A DNA stretch of 63,701 nt, taken from the NCBI GenBank assembly GCA_001600875.1, contig BCLD01000003.1, forward strand, positions 728,496 to 792,196, written 5' to 3'. Origin of the DNA: Solicoccozyma terricola. Lineage: Eukaryota > Basidiomycota > Tremellomycetes > Filobasidiales > Piskurozymaceae. A model generated the notes under the pieces. That model saw nothing but the letters and a program-made list of their open reading frames with translations, was not told the DNA's origin and did not search any database. The first letter of the stretch is position 1. Every line of letters starts with the position of its first letter. Below, piece by piece: positions 11,248 to 24,000 of this stretch. A program made the position numbers and the translations under genes.

Positions 11248-12550
11248 ATGTTCTTCTACGTTGGTGTCATGCATCCCCCATTTCATATAGACGAGCTCCC
11301 TTGTTTTTATCGACAAGGTTGCTGACGAAAAAAAAAGCGCGTCTTCTCCCCCTTTTTTCCCTCCCGCATGTCTTTGAAATGGCGAAACCCCCCCCCCCCC
11401 CCCAACACCTGGTTCACTCGGTTTTCATTTTTTTCGCGGTGCTTCCCCTTCCGGAACATTAGAAAACTCTCACACATACGATCAATCTCCATCCTTCCTT
11501 TTTCGGAGCGAGGACTGAAGAATTCGTCAAAGCGAAGTTATACAGCGATGTTGAAGGAACGATAGATGGTCGTGTTGGGTGTGTTTCTCTTTACGGACTG
11601 CCCAGCACCCAGCGCCGCTGCTGACGTTATTTATATACCTCCCCCAGATTCATCATATGCTGTCTTCAAGTCCTAGACGGCGATACCATTGGAAAAGTAT
11701 TACCTGGAACAGGAGAAGCAGAATTTCATCTGACTTATCGAGCTTTGATTCTCAAAGTGTTCAAGGATGAAGTATTAGATGCGAAAGTGACAAGAGTGGC
11801 GCCAGTGAGTTTTGATGCTGTTTTGATGGGAAAAGGATTGTGTCGCTGATGGATTGTATGAACTTGAACGAATAGACTGGGTTTTTCGCGACCGTTGGAC
11901 CACTCGAAATCTTCGTTTCATCATTCGTGAGTGTCTTATTCACTCTGTACCCCGCATCTCCAACCCCCCCCCCCCCCTTCTCTCTCTCTTCCCCTCCCCT
12001 CCCCAAACCCACCCACTCCTTGAATGATGATATATCAAGCATAGGGACATCAAACCCCTACAAGGGAATGATGATTTATGTAGGAAAAATTCCATCGTAG
12101 TAGATTGGAAATCAAAATTCTGACAAAAATCCAGGAGTGGTCGTCGGTTCTTTCCTCCTCTTCTCTCTTCCGTTTTTCTTTTATCCTTCCCTTTCCTCTC
12201 TGGTGTTTCCATAATCGGTGACAGACAACTAATCATACATGCGATTCCTGGGCACGCCTCCCTTGTTCTCGTAGTATATCCCAAACGATCTCGAATACAC
12301 TCCAACCGCAAATCCACCATCTTATACATCACGATCATTAGGTGAAACTATCAAACAAGATGATCATGTCAGATTAAAGATTGTTGGTACGAGACAGGAT
12401 CAGAATAATCTCGTGAGTAAATATAAATATAGATCAGGGGAGTCGGAGGGAATTTGGGAAACTGATGGATGGTTTGGGTGTTGTGGTGACTTTTTTCGAT
12501 AGTTTGCTATTGGGAGTATTAAAGGAGATTATCTCGGTCTTATTCATTAA
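11248..12550 (+). CDS. RPB7: DNA-directed RNA polymerase II subunit RPB7
   Basis: Exons 11248-11259, 11463-11578, 11648-11804, 11876-11926, 12275-12412, 12503-12550 encode 173 residues, the usual Rpb7 length. With Rpb4 it forms the Pol II stalk. Family landmarks in order: MFFY then KTLTHTINLHPSFFG, YSDVEGT, KVLPGTGEAEFHLTYRA, APTGFFATVGPLEIFVSS, NDLEYTPTANPPSY, VRLKIVGTRQD and the C-terminal FAIGSIKGDYLGL. The first coding exon has only 12 nt and its donor is the unusual GTTGGT; it is supported by exact alignment of the joined protein with the conserved N-terminus. Introns 1 and 4 contain C runs. Confidence 0.95.
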
Positions 12551-13022
12551 GCGAGCTTAAACCATTTGTGATTATCACAATTACCTTTTTCTTCCTCCCT
12601 TACCCTCACTCGTTCATCTCCTCGAAGTAAATTAATTTCTGTCTTCTCTCGAATGTAAGCAGAAGTTGCGTTGTTAAACGACGTTTTTTGTATATGAAAT
12701 TTGGGGAAATTGCCCCTTGTGTCCAACCAACGATTCTATTCGTAATGATGGAAAGAATTCCTCTCATATCCCTTCTTTCCCTTTTCCTCTGATTGATATC
12801 AAGGTGGCATCAAGGTGGAGAGGGCCAATCGCATTCGTTTGTCAACCGACTCGTGAACCTGGTTGATCGAATGCATTTGGCATCCGGGGGTGATCTGGAC
12901 AAGAGCTTGGATGTAGGGCGGGCGGGCGGGCGGTGTTCATGTGAAAAAGTGTATAACAGCGTTAGGATACGTCAAGGGACATCGTAGGCTCTAGCTGCTA
13001 CAATTGGAATACAAGATCGATA
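12551..13022. other. Spacer between convergent RPB7 and ACR3
   Basis: 472 bp of 3' flanking sequence. Contains a short GGGC repeat (12916-12931). No gene, RNA or mobile element recognised. Confidence 0.6.
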
Positions 13023-14538
13023 TCACGTAGTTCTTGCTGCTACCCTCTGCGCTTCTCCAACATCTCCGCCACCGTAATACCCTTCCGTCACATTCTCAAA
13101 CTGGGTTTCCGGTGCAGATCTTCTTCCCTTCTCGACATCTGTAATACCGCCATCCTCGTCTTCTCCTCTCCATTTCAAACGTCGATGCAGGTACAACGAT
13201 ACCCAGGTGAGGAGGAGGAGAACAGGGACTTCGACGAGTGGACCGATGGTCGCTGCAAGGGCTTGTTTAGAGTGGACGCCGTAAACTGCGACACAGACGG
13301 CGATGGATAATTCCTTGGAGAGGTAAAACAAGCTGGGTATCAGCGCCCTTATCTCGTTATATAAACACCATCCCCAACATGACTCACAAAGTTGTTGGAC
13401 CCCGCAGTGAATGCCTGCACCACTGCAATCTTATACCCGAACGCTTTACTGCCCCTCTTCTGATTCCACCAATACACACCAGCAAACGTTCCAGTCCACA
13501 TGATCGCAAAGTATAGGATCATAGGGACGAACACTCTGAACACGTTCCCGATATCTTCTAGGATAGCTTTTGCTTGTTCGGCGAAGATAATGATGATGGT
13601 GTAGAGTAGACCGATGAGGGCAAGTGGTGAGAAGTAAGGGAGGAACTTTGTTTCGAAAAATTTGCGACCAAAGAGGGCGATGACTCCGAAGCGGGTGATG
13701 ATACCAGCTACAAGAGGAATCCCAAGGTACTATAGGACGGAGGGAGGGACATCAGAGATTCCGGAGTCATTCGAAAGCAGACAGCTCCACGGTCGAACTC
13801 ACGATTAAAACCGCGATCGCCGTCACACCGTACTCGAGCATCGTGAGGGCTTCGTCGTCCCAGATGACGTTGACGAATAATAGTGCATATGGAGCGTAGA
13901 GAATGATCTGGAGCGCTGAATTGATGATGACCAAGATAGCACAGTAGTCGTGATCACCTCCTGCTAGCTGATTCCAAATCATGACCATGGCGATGCATCT
14001 GAGAGGTGAGGAGGTGCGGTCATCGAATACCAGAGTCAGTGACCGATAGCCCAGGGTCCAAATCAGGTTCATGGCTTTGCTGCCTCACCTAGCCAAGCCG
14101 ACCATGATAACACCCGTCCGATACTCTGGTAGATCAGGCAACGTCGCACTCGCCACACCCAGCATCACGAATGGTCCAATCACCCAATTGAGAACCAAGG
14201 AGACACCGATCTGGACCCAGAGGTCTCGAGTCATGAACATGGTGGTAAGTTTTTCATACTGAACCTTGCATAGAGTTGGCCACATCATGACCAGGAGGCC
14301 GACGACGATTGCTGGGAGAAGTGCCGATGGAAGGTTCAGCGAAAGTGATGACAATTGCGAATCAGATACTATCCGTCCGAGACTCACGAACTGATACACC
14401 AGCGAGCGTTTTCTGGGTAAATACCTCGTCGATATTTTTGGAATAATTCCCAATGATGCAGCCGATGATCATGGCGAGGAGCACCCATATTGCGAGATAG
14501 CGATCTAGGAAAGAGAGACCCTTGATGATGGCTGCCAT
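13023..14538 (-). CDS. ACR3: Arsenite efflux transporter ACR3
   Basis: Exons 14538-14388, 14311-14089, 13998-13803, 13729-13388, 13313-13023 encode 400 residues, typical for Acr3 (BART superfamily, ten membrane helices), which exports arsenite/antimonite through the plasma membrane. Seen: N-terminal [33 protein letters not shown], the signature with the essential Cys, [18 protein letters not shown], and in a late helix TAGSNNFELSIAV carrying the conserved Glu. The last ~45 residues are a hydrophilic cytosolic tail. The C-terminal tail is acidic then variable. No arsenate reductase or ArsR-like partner lies next to it in this window. Confidence 0.95.
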
Positions 14539-15020
14539 GTCGTAAGAAGCGAAGCCAGGTCAGTGACACGCCAGAGACTTTGCACCATGTTCTGCAGACG
14601 CACAGAATGCACTGCTGACGGGAGTCTGCTCGTCGAGCGACTCAGCAAAGGCCACATCCTGAGGTTCACATCGCGATTGTTCAGCGACGGGGGATGTTGT
14701 TGCAGGGGCCCGGTGGGACCAGGGCCATTGTATACGCATGTCCAGGGTATGTGTAGATGCGACTGATGGACGATGATGGACCTCGTCTCATCCCAAGTTG
14801 CAACCCAACGCTTTTTGGGTAAATGAAATAGCAATGACTGGCAGTGTTCGACTTTTTTCCGGAGATGTCTGAATTTGAACTTGAATTTGAATTTTTTGGG
14901 GGGATCGCGCCTTATCTGATCAGGAACTTAAGGGCTTCGACCGAGGTTCGGGCATGGCAGGAATCAAATTCGTTCACTCGTCAAATTCGCAACAAAGGAA
15001 AAGGAAAAGCAAACTAGCAA
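14539..15020. promoter_or_regulatory. ACR3 upstream region / 3' flank of the giant gene
   Basis: 482 bp between the ACR3 start and the end of the giant gene, both on the minus strand. It holds a T/A-biased segment near 14850-14905 with short TTGAA/TTTGAA direct repeats. This must include the ACR3 promoter, but no known metalloid-response site is recognisable. Confidence 0.4.
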
Positions 15021-18000
15021 CTAGAAGGTCATGTCAGGTGTCGGAAGCGGTCGAGACTGCAGTTAACCGAGCAGAGGTGGCGCAATCAGATTCGAGATCA
15101 AAAACAAAACAAAAAGCAAGACATGTTGCTTGCTCGTGCAGGACTCACCCCTGCGGCAGCCGGTGCCTTGGCCGGGGCTCCCGCGGGTCGTACCGCTGGT
15201 CCGCCTGTTCGCGTGCAAGTATCAGCATGCGAATTTCGAATTTGCTGTAAAGATCGTATCGATTGCTCACCAATCGACATGCCTTGGGGGATCTGAAAGG
15301 TCTGCCATGCTGGAGGAGCTACCGGTTGCTTTGCAGCCAACTTGATGCAGGCTAGAATTAGCAAACTGTTACTTATCTTCCGCCGCTTCGCGTCAGCAAT
15401 CACCTTGGGTGCAGCGGCAGCAGGAGGAGGTCCAGCGCCACCGGGGGGTTTAGGTCCTCCGGCTGGTCGAATTAATGGGTGTCCTGGTGGTCCTGGCCAC
15501 GGCATGACCTGCATGAGGTCTCCGGCAGATTGACGGCCCTTCATGAGAAGAAGCTCGGCCAGCTCGCTAAGAGAGATATCTTCGAATGAGCATCGGACTT
15601 ACACGGTGTAGCAAAGCAAACCATTCAAGACTCACTAGTAGAGAGCTCGTCGAGTCTCGCGAAGATCGCCGACCTCTTTGAGAAGTGCTCGGACTTCAGT
15701 CTGGTCAAGAGAAGGGCGTAATATATCAGCATGTTGAGTCGGTACGCTCTGACTTTATTCGACATACCGATAGCGCCTTGGAGAAGTCGTCCAGGCTATT
15801 CGGCAAGTGCGTCGTGGTCAGATCGTCTGGTGTGCACTCGGAATATGATCTCACACTCACTATCCAGCCAAGTTGAATCCCACCTGCTCCCTCGCCCAAT
15901 TCTTCGCCGCAGCTTGTGTGAGCTGATGTTGGTTGGCATTCTGGGCGACGATATCTGCCGCCATAGAGCGGAGGAACGCGGTACGGTCGTCTCCGGATTT
16001 CCTGGATAGTGTAGGGAGAATACATCAGCGAGGAGAGTCAACGCAAAGCTACACCTGCGTCACGACTGACTTGAGGAAGTCGAGGATAGCTTGCACTCCT
16101 GTTGTCGGCATTCTTGTCAGCAGGGACTCCCTCTCGCAGTGCAAAGCCCACTTACCTGGCTTCTTCCCCTCAGTCTCTCGCCATTTCTTGTCCGCCTCCT
16201 TTTCAGCGATCAGTTTATCCAAAGCGTCTGTGGTAGATATACACGATGAGATTCTCAGAAACTTCGCGTCGAATCATGGTGTTAACTTGACTCACCATTG
16301 AACTTCTTATCCCTCGCCGTCTTGTCCGTCCGTCTCTTCTCACCCGCCTTCCCTTCATCAGCGTAGACGCCGCGCCATTTCTGATGTTCAGCACCGTGAT
16401 CGCTCTGATAGATCGCAATTCAGCAATCATAGATCAGTACATCTCGATAAAGGAAAAGCAGTGATGAGGACATACCAGAATACGCTTAAGTTCGGCAAGT
16501 GCTTCAACTTGTTCCTTGTGGCGATCGGCAGCCAACTTAGCCTCATCTTCCTTCGCCTTCATAGCATGCTCGCGTTCCAGTCGCTCGGTTTCTGTTGGGC
16601 GGAAGGAACTAATGAGCATCCTGGTATCCAAGCAATGCGACTAGCTTGATTCACCTGCAATCTCAAACTTGGCTTTAGCAAGATCTGTGCGAGAAGGATA
16701 TTGTTAGCCCTCATATATCAATGCGCTGTGACTATACGTACTAGCAAGACGTTCTCGTTCTGCCATAGCTGCCTCCGGAGTATTCACGATGCCAGGACCA
16801 CCCGTACCCTGGAGACTTCCTGGTGCTCCCGGTGGTGAGGGCCTGCCGTCAGCGTCCACACGCGAGGGAGGAAGTGGTTTGTGAAGTTTTTCGCTTCCGG
16901 AAGAAGCTAGCTTGCTCGCACTAGGTGGTCCACCACCCTCCTCCGGTCTACTGTGCCCATCAGCGTAAGAGACAGTGGGTTGAACGACCTTCTCAGTGAG
17001 CGGGCCGGATTGCGCTCTGCGCAGAAAGCTAGGACGTCTACTAAGACCATCTGCTTCGTCGACCCTGATGCCAGGTCCCGGCTGGACTGAAGAAGTCTTT
17101 CCAGTACCATGATCGAGGCCATCCGCTTCGAACTCCACTCTGCTATTCTTCGGAGGGCGCTGTGGAGCGCCTTGCTGACTGGCCATATTTGGAGCATCCT
17201 CCTCCATCCTGGAGGACCCTGGGCCACCGCCTATGTACCCAGGAACTGATGGCGGTGGTTTCCGAAGCTTGGTTTGTGTATCGGATTGTACGACTGTTCC
17301 GGGACGAGTACCAGCCCTGTAAATTCATGTCAATCAGCACGCCATCCAGCGGTCGTTGTAAACCCAGGTACGGACTGTTCGACGATGGCTGGTTGGCTGG
17401 ACGGTATTTCCGTCGGGACAGCAGCCAAGTTGTGAATAGTGGCTGGTGCAGTCCTCTGCGGAATGGCAGTTGGTTCCGGCTGAACCGGCGGAATGGCAGC
17501 TGGTTGCGGCTGAGCCGGGGGTACTGCAGCCTGTTCATGGACTGTAACAGGTCTGGCTGATGAAGGTGGGCCGCTACTGTGTACCGGCACATTGCTGTTG
17601 ATGGAGAATGAGATGGCTCAGATTGACAAGAGCCGCCGGCTGCGCATCGAACTCACGCTACTTCATGGACTGCCAACACTTTCGGTTGCGCTCTCTCCTC
17701 GCGGGGATCCGCGAGAATCGCATCACCTCCAGGTGCTGAGCCAGGTCGTCTGGTTGCTGCTATGGACACTGCTGGACGGCCAACTGACTCGCCACCGCCA
17801 CTAGGATCACCTTGTACATGTGGCTGGTCATCATAGGGATCATCGCGACGAACTGCGACAGAGGGCGCTTTGCTGCCTCGTCCGCCCAAAATGCCTGGCC
17901 GGCTTGATTTGTCGCTAGTGGCTCCTGGGGGATCGGCAACGACTGTGCCTGAATCGGCCGATTCAACACTCAAGTCGTGGTCAACACAAAGTATCTCGAA

Positions 18001-21000
18001 TCTGAACTCACCGGCTCTTCCTCCGCCAATATTATGAACATTATGTTCTTGAGCAACCGAAATCGGATGACGGCCATCACTGGGATCTCCCATGCGCTCG
18101 CTAGGGTCCGGAAAGTCACTGATTGGTTCCGTTGCACGTCGAGACCCACCATGGGACCGGGAGCCAGGATGACCCTCGCGAATGATTTCAGTGATACGAG
18201 TCTCGACACCAGACGGACCATCATGAATGATTTCGGTCACCCTATCGCTGCCCATCCGAGAGGCACCTACGGAGGGCCGGACGGTCTCGTGTTCGATGAC
18301 AGTCTCGCTCGGGGGTCGGACTCCGGTCATAGGATCAACTTCGTATTCACGAATGGTTGTACGCTCAACTTGCTGAGTACCAGCGGGTCCTCCCCGAGTT
18401 ATCTGTGGGTGTCCAGTATCAGCTGCTGGGATAGACGCCACAGGCGAATCGAGACTCGCCTCAGTTGTGGTCTCCTTGATCACCTCTGGCCCAAAATGTA
18501 CATGATTATCTCCAGCCACGGAAGGAGGGAATTCTGATATTGGGGCCAGCGGCGCCGGGATGGAAGCTGTTTTGCCACCGGAGAATGGGATGATCGTCGG
18601 AGCTCTGCTCTGGCTGTGAGAGCTCCGACTGCTCTCCGCGCTTGGCTTTTTCGATGGATCGCTGACTGGCTGCCCAGTGGTATGAGTATGTTCGTGCTCC
18701 TTGCGTATCGTCGTCTCTTTGGTGAATCCTGGCACTATTGCGGCTGGATTGGGAGATGACGGAACAGTGCGCTTCATCAAATTAGAGACTAGAAATATGA
18801 AGCGATGGTTGAGCATGGCGGTTAAACACATATATCATCGACACTCACCTCGAGACTGAAGTTGAGCGAGAGCGCGATCCTGATCATCTTCATGTCGTGT
18901 GAGAGTAGGAAGGACTGATAGCATCATCCTTGAGTCAGTAATTCGTATGCCATCGGCTGTCAAGACAACCTACCATTAGCTTCAGCATCCGGCATGGAAT
19001 CGTCGTCAGAGCGCTCGGAGATGTCTATGATCGCGTCGCCAACATGGGACGTTCGTCCTTGTCCACCAACGTCACCGACATTAGAAATTCGTCCTTCCCC
19101 GGCAACGTTTCCGGCATTGGATGTCCTTGCTTGCCAACCAGCGATGCTAGCGTCGGACATTCGTCCCTGCCCACCAACGGTGCCAGAGATTGCGCCCAGC
19201 GGTTGGACGTGAATCTCATCAACGACATGCTGAGGTGCTCCACCCTTCTCTAAACGATCTCTTATGCGACCGATATCCTCGTGTAACGTCCTGAGCTCTT
19301 CATGGTGGCGCTTTTGCTCGTTGTCCATGAGCTCACCCATCGAGTGCAGATACCTCCCGATTTCATTTTGCTGGTTACCTTGAGCTTCCGCGAGAGCTTA
19401 AGCGGAAGCGGTAAGCATCATCACTACTGGTCAACTTGCGAATGACAACACAAGCTCACCATGCGATTCGTCGAGGGCACGTCGGAAGCTGTCTGTGCCA
19501 GTAGGAGTCTGTGTGGTGTCCCGTTCAGTAATGAGGCCGGAAGGGGGTCGAGGTATACACTGACCGTAGGTTCATCCGTGAGATCATGCCCGTGGTCATG
19601 GTCGTGGTCATGGTCGTCGTCGTGGTCGTCGCCGTGGTGATGCCGATGGTGGTGATGTTCATCATCCTCCGAGGAATGAGTCTCGGAAGATGAGTCGAGG
19701 TCTTCGCGAGGCGGTCTGAAAGGAATTCCAGTCCGTCGAGGAATTCCATACGTACCGCCGGCGGCACCCGGCGGTGCATACCCTGGTCGAGGAAAGACGT
19801 TGGGCCCGAAGGGCTGCCAAAAAAGAAAACGGGATGAGTCGAAGACTTTCACTTTGCGTTCAAGACACTCACGCCACCAAAGCCAGGCATACCTGGTCGG
19901 ACTCCGCTAAGGTAGGGACCCAATTGCTTTGAAAAACTCATCAGCGAGAGTCACACAAAGATCAGACCGACCGCTCTCCTACTCACAGGTCCCATTGGTC
20001 CGTTGCCAGGAAGCCCCATTGGTATACCTCGCCGAAAGTACGTAGTTGTCATTGGTTCCCTATTCTGTGCGAGGTGAGGAAGAGACATGCGCGGCATAGT
20101 GGGAGGGTAGGGCATCGATGGAATGAATCCAGGTCTGAAAGGTGGCCTATAGTTTGGTCTGATGGGCGGATTCATAGTGACCGGAGAGGGGAGACCAAGC
20201 GGTTGGGGGAGAGGACCAGGATACATGCGCCTGTCACCGATGGTATCGTCGCTGGAGGACGAAGAGGGTGATCGATATACTCTAGGCAGTGGTGGAGGAA
20301 CCGATCGTGATCGGGGAGTCGGAGCGACCTCCCTCGGTGAAAGGGGTGCCTCAGATTCCGACTCCTGCTCCTGCTCGAGTTCGGGCGAAGGACTGCGTTC
20401 GTCCACGTCGTCGGGGTAAGGCTGTTCGTTCCGGTACATGATTTCATCCGGGGGTGATAATGGTCGACGCCTTTCGAGCCCAGGTATATGAGGAGGTTGA
20501 CCTCGGGAGACACCCTCACCAACGTCTGGAAATAGTGGGGGCATGTTGTGCATTTCCCAGGACTCGTCTATGCTTGGCTGTCCAGGAGTCAAGCTGCGAA
20601 GGGATGTTGGCAGTCGACTGACGCGATGTTCCTCGTCGAGCTCAGAAACAGAGAGGGCGCTGGGGGCAGGTGGCCGCGGGAAACGAGTGGCAGTCTCGTA
20701 TGATCTAAGACTCCTGTCGTCTTCATCCGCGCTGCTTGCCTCTTCGTCCACATCCGAGTTGATCATCCCGTACTTGTGCTGCGATCTTGCTCGAGGTGTA
20801 CCTTCCATGAAAATACCTCTCTCGGCCGCGGCCTCTGAGTCTCCTTCGCGAACCAAGAGCCGTAGCAATAAATCCTCTAAACGATAGAGTGTGGGAGCGC
20901 GCTCAACTGCTATCGGTGATATGCCTTGATGCTGTACAACTTGGTGTAAGAGGTCTCGCGTCTGCCTTTGCTCCTCCAGCAGACCAGCCATCATGCCCTT

Positions 21001-24000
21001 GAGGTCATGGAAATCAGAAGGCGTAGCCGGTCGAGTAGTGTCCGAACTGTCCGATGTGTCGGACGACGATTCTGAATGAGAATCGGAGGTTGGTGGCGAG
21101 GAGGGAGTCGAAGGGACACTACCATTGCCGCTACCCGGCAAGAATGAGCTGTCTTCCAGAGTGGAGTCCTTTTCAGGAACCGGTGGCGGCCTGCCACTTG
21201 CCACCTGAGACGCAAGGCTGCTGAGGGCACCCTGTATCCTGTCCAACTGGGCGCCGACGTGTCCGGCATTGCGCAGACGGGATGCCTCCTGATCGTGTAA
21301 CAAGTTCTGCAGGCAAGTAAATAGACGTTAGTCTCAGTTATATGGCGTCCTGCCCATGTTCCCGCACTTACAATCACATCACGCAAGGCAAGCTGTCCAG
21401 TTCTACCATTACTGACGGACATGACTGTGACGCTGCTGCTTGACTGACCGCTACTACTCGCTTGGGTTGTTGACTGACCGCTAGTACTTGCTTGGGTTGT
21501 TGACTGACCGCTAGTACTTGCTTGGGTTGTCAGCTCGACTGGGCTGAGAGAAGGCACTTTAATCCGCGCGGTGGTGTTTGCTGTCGAGCGAGAGGGGATG
21601 CTCGCCGCCGAGGTCGAAAGAGGTCTGCTCACCACCGGAACAGGTTTAGAAACCGACGCTTGCGAGCGAGGAGGAGTGCGTCCTTCCGAAGCCGTCATAT
21701 AGCGGGATACAGACCTGGACGCAATGCTGGTAGGCGCCGTGATGAACGGATCGAGGGCCTGGGAAGACATGGAGTATTGCGAGCTGCGTGCCATAGGTTT
21801 TCGAGATGTCTTGGAAGCGACCGGCTGAGGCGCTGGTCGAGATGATTCGGATCGTTCCGATGCGTGCGTAGCAGCTTTCCGCATGACTGGCCTCCTTACC
21901 AGGGATGGAGGTTTGTCGTTCAGTGGCAGCTCTTGGGCAGTAGCCCATTCGGTAGCCGCGACGGATGACTGTTCTTCCAATTCCCTCAGAAGCGACCAAC
22001 TAGAGATCGGTTCAGATATCTGCGACATGCCATCGTCGTCCCAGACACGTCCTAAGTCCATAGAAGGAGCTTTCTCCTGATAGAGCATGTTTTCTGCCAC
22101 AGTTGGAGCCCTCGATAAAACACTCGGAGTGATGGAAGGGGTGGCGAATGGAGTTCGGAATGTTGTTGACGAGGAGACCCCGGTTGATTCCACCTGTCCG
22201 TGGCGTTCGTATGTGATGGGTCGAGCGAAAGATTGCGTCCCAGCAACTGCTGCAGCTGTGTAAGCACTTTCCTGGTCTTGGAAGCCTTGGCCTGTCCGTA
22301 TCGACGAGGTACGAGCATCGAAATATGTGGAACGGTTCGAAGCGGAACCCTTCGACAAACGTGGAGTGGTAGCCGATGGCAATGCAGGGGCTATGATAAC
22401 GTCGTGTTGCGGTGGAGACGGTGAATGTGGAACCACTCGAGGAGATGCCGTCTGCCAAGAGAGCTGGGAAGTACGTGCTGAGTCTCGAGGAGGAAGTGCT
22501 GGCGGCCTCCTGTCGAGGGGAGCAGTCCACACCGGGGGTTCCTCTTCCGTGGCAGTTAAGCTCGATCTTCGTGTACCACCCAGTGTTGGCAGCGGCATCT
22601 CCAGTGCATCCTCCGAGGAGAAGTGACTTCGTCGGGACTCGTCGTGAGAACGTCGAAGCTCTGCCATCAAGGCATCGCCCAAATCAAGGTCCGCTTCAGA
22701 AGAGGTTCGACGAAGCAGAGATCCAGACGATCCTCCAAGGCGCTTGCTGTCTCGTCGAATAAGAGAAGAGCCAGTACTGCCAATACCACCGTCGTCTGAT
22801 GCTCGAGAAAGCCTCAAGGATGGGACTTGACCAACGAAAGGCTGGTGGTCGAGTCGTGAGTAACGTCCACCACCACCAGCGACGAGGGGTGGAGTTGAAG
22901 CGAGGTGAGTTTCGCCTTGATAGACGGTGCTCGCTGAGCCACCACTTTCCGAACGAGACAAGCGGTCTTGGGGGTAGACATCGTGAGGAGGAACCTCTGG
23001 TGCTTGCTCGAGAACCGTCCTTAGCGAAATGGAGAATAAGCCGATGCTCCAGTCTGATCTTTCAGCTGGGGAACTCACCAGATTGCAGACACCCATCGAA
23101 CTCTTTCCTTTGCTGAGTCGGAACCTAACCTCTCGAAACCATCATCGTAGCCCTAGTCCCCAATAGTTGCCTTCAGTTGGCGTGATATGAATAGGTCGAT
23201 CGAACAGCTAACTCACCAGCTGGAATGGGTGTAGGTTCTCGGCAAGGTGAGATTGCTTCAACGCCGCGACGCTACCAATATCTCCAGCCGCGCTGGGGTG
23301 CTTTGGGCTTGGTATGCTTCGCACCTCTATAGCCTTCAAGAGTCAGCTAAAAGGTCTCATGTTCGATACTTTTATCCACAAACCTTGACAATTCACTAAA
23401 TCCAAAGTGACGATCCCCCTCGTTCCCCTTCTTCCTTCCGGTACCCAAGATAACAAGATACGATCCCGGAATAGTTGTGCATCGCATCGAACCCAATGAA
23501 AGTCCTGACTCTCATCGTGAACGTTGAGATACCAGAGGACGCCGACGCGAAGCGGCTGATTATTACGAGCAGCGGTTAGTAACTCTCGACGCGATAACCC
23601 CCCGCCACTCACATCCTCGTTGATATCGGTGATAGTGCTCACCACTCTCCCCCTTGTTTCTCGTCTCGTCTGGTTTCCGGTGATTTCTGGCAGCCCGCCG
23701 ATCCCGCTAACAGGACTACTATCGGATCCTTCCATTCCGGCTGTCTGAGCTGGAGCTACCGGCAACTGATCACCGAAACGACTTGGTACCGGTTCTTGTC
23801 CCGGCATAAACGCCATTGCCACCGAAGCGACCATAGGAACATGTTCCCCTTCAACTGCTACCCTCGTCATTTCCAAACCATCTTTATCCCTCCGCTTCCG
23901 CCTCGTACTCATCCTCCTAATTGTAAATATCGCCTCCTCGAGTTTATTATGAGACGAACCATCTCCCGTACTTTCCAGCGATTTGACTCGACTAGCAGGC

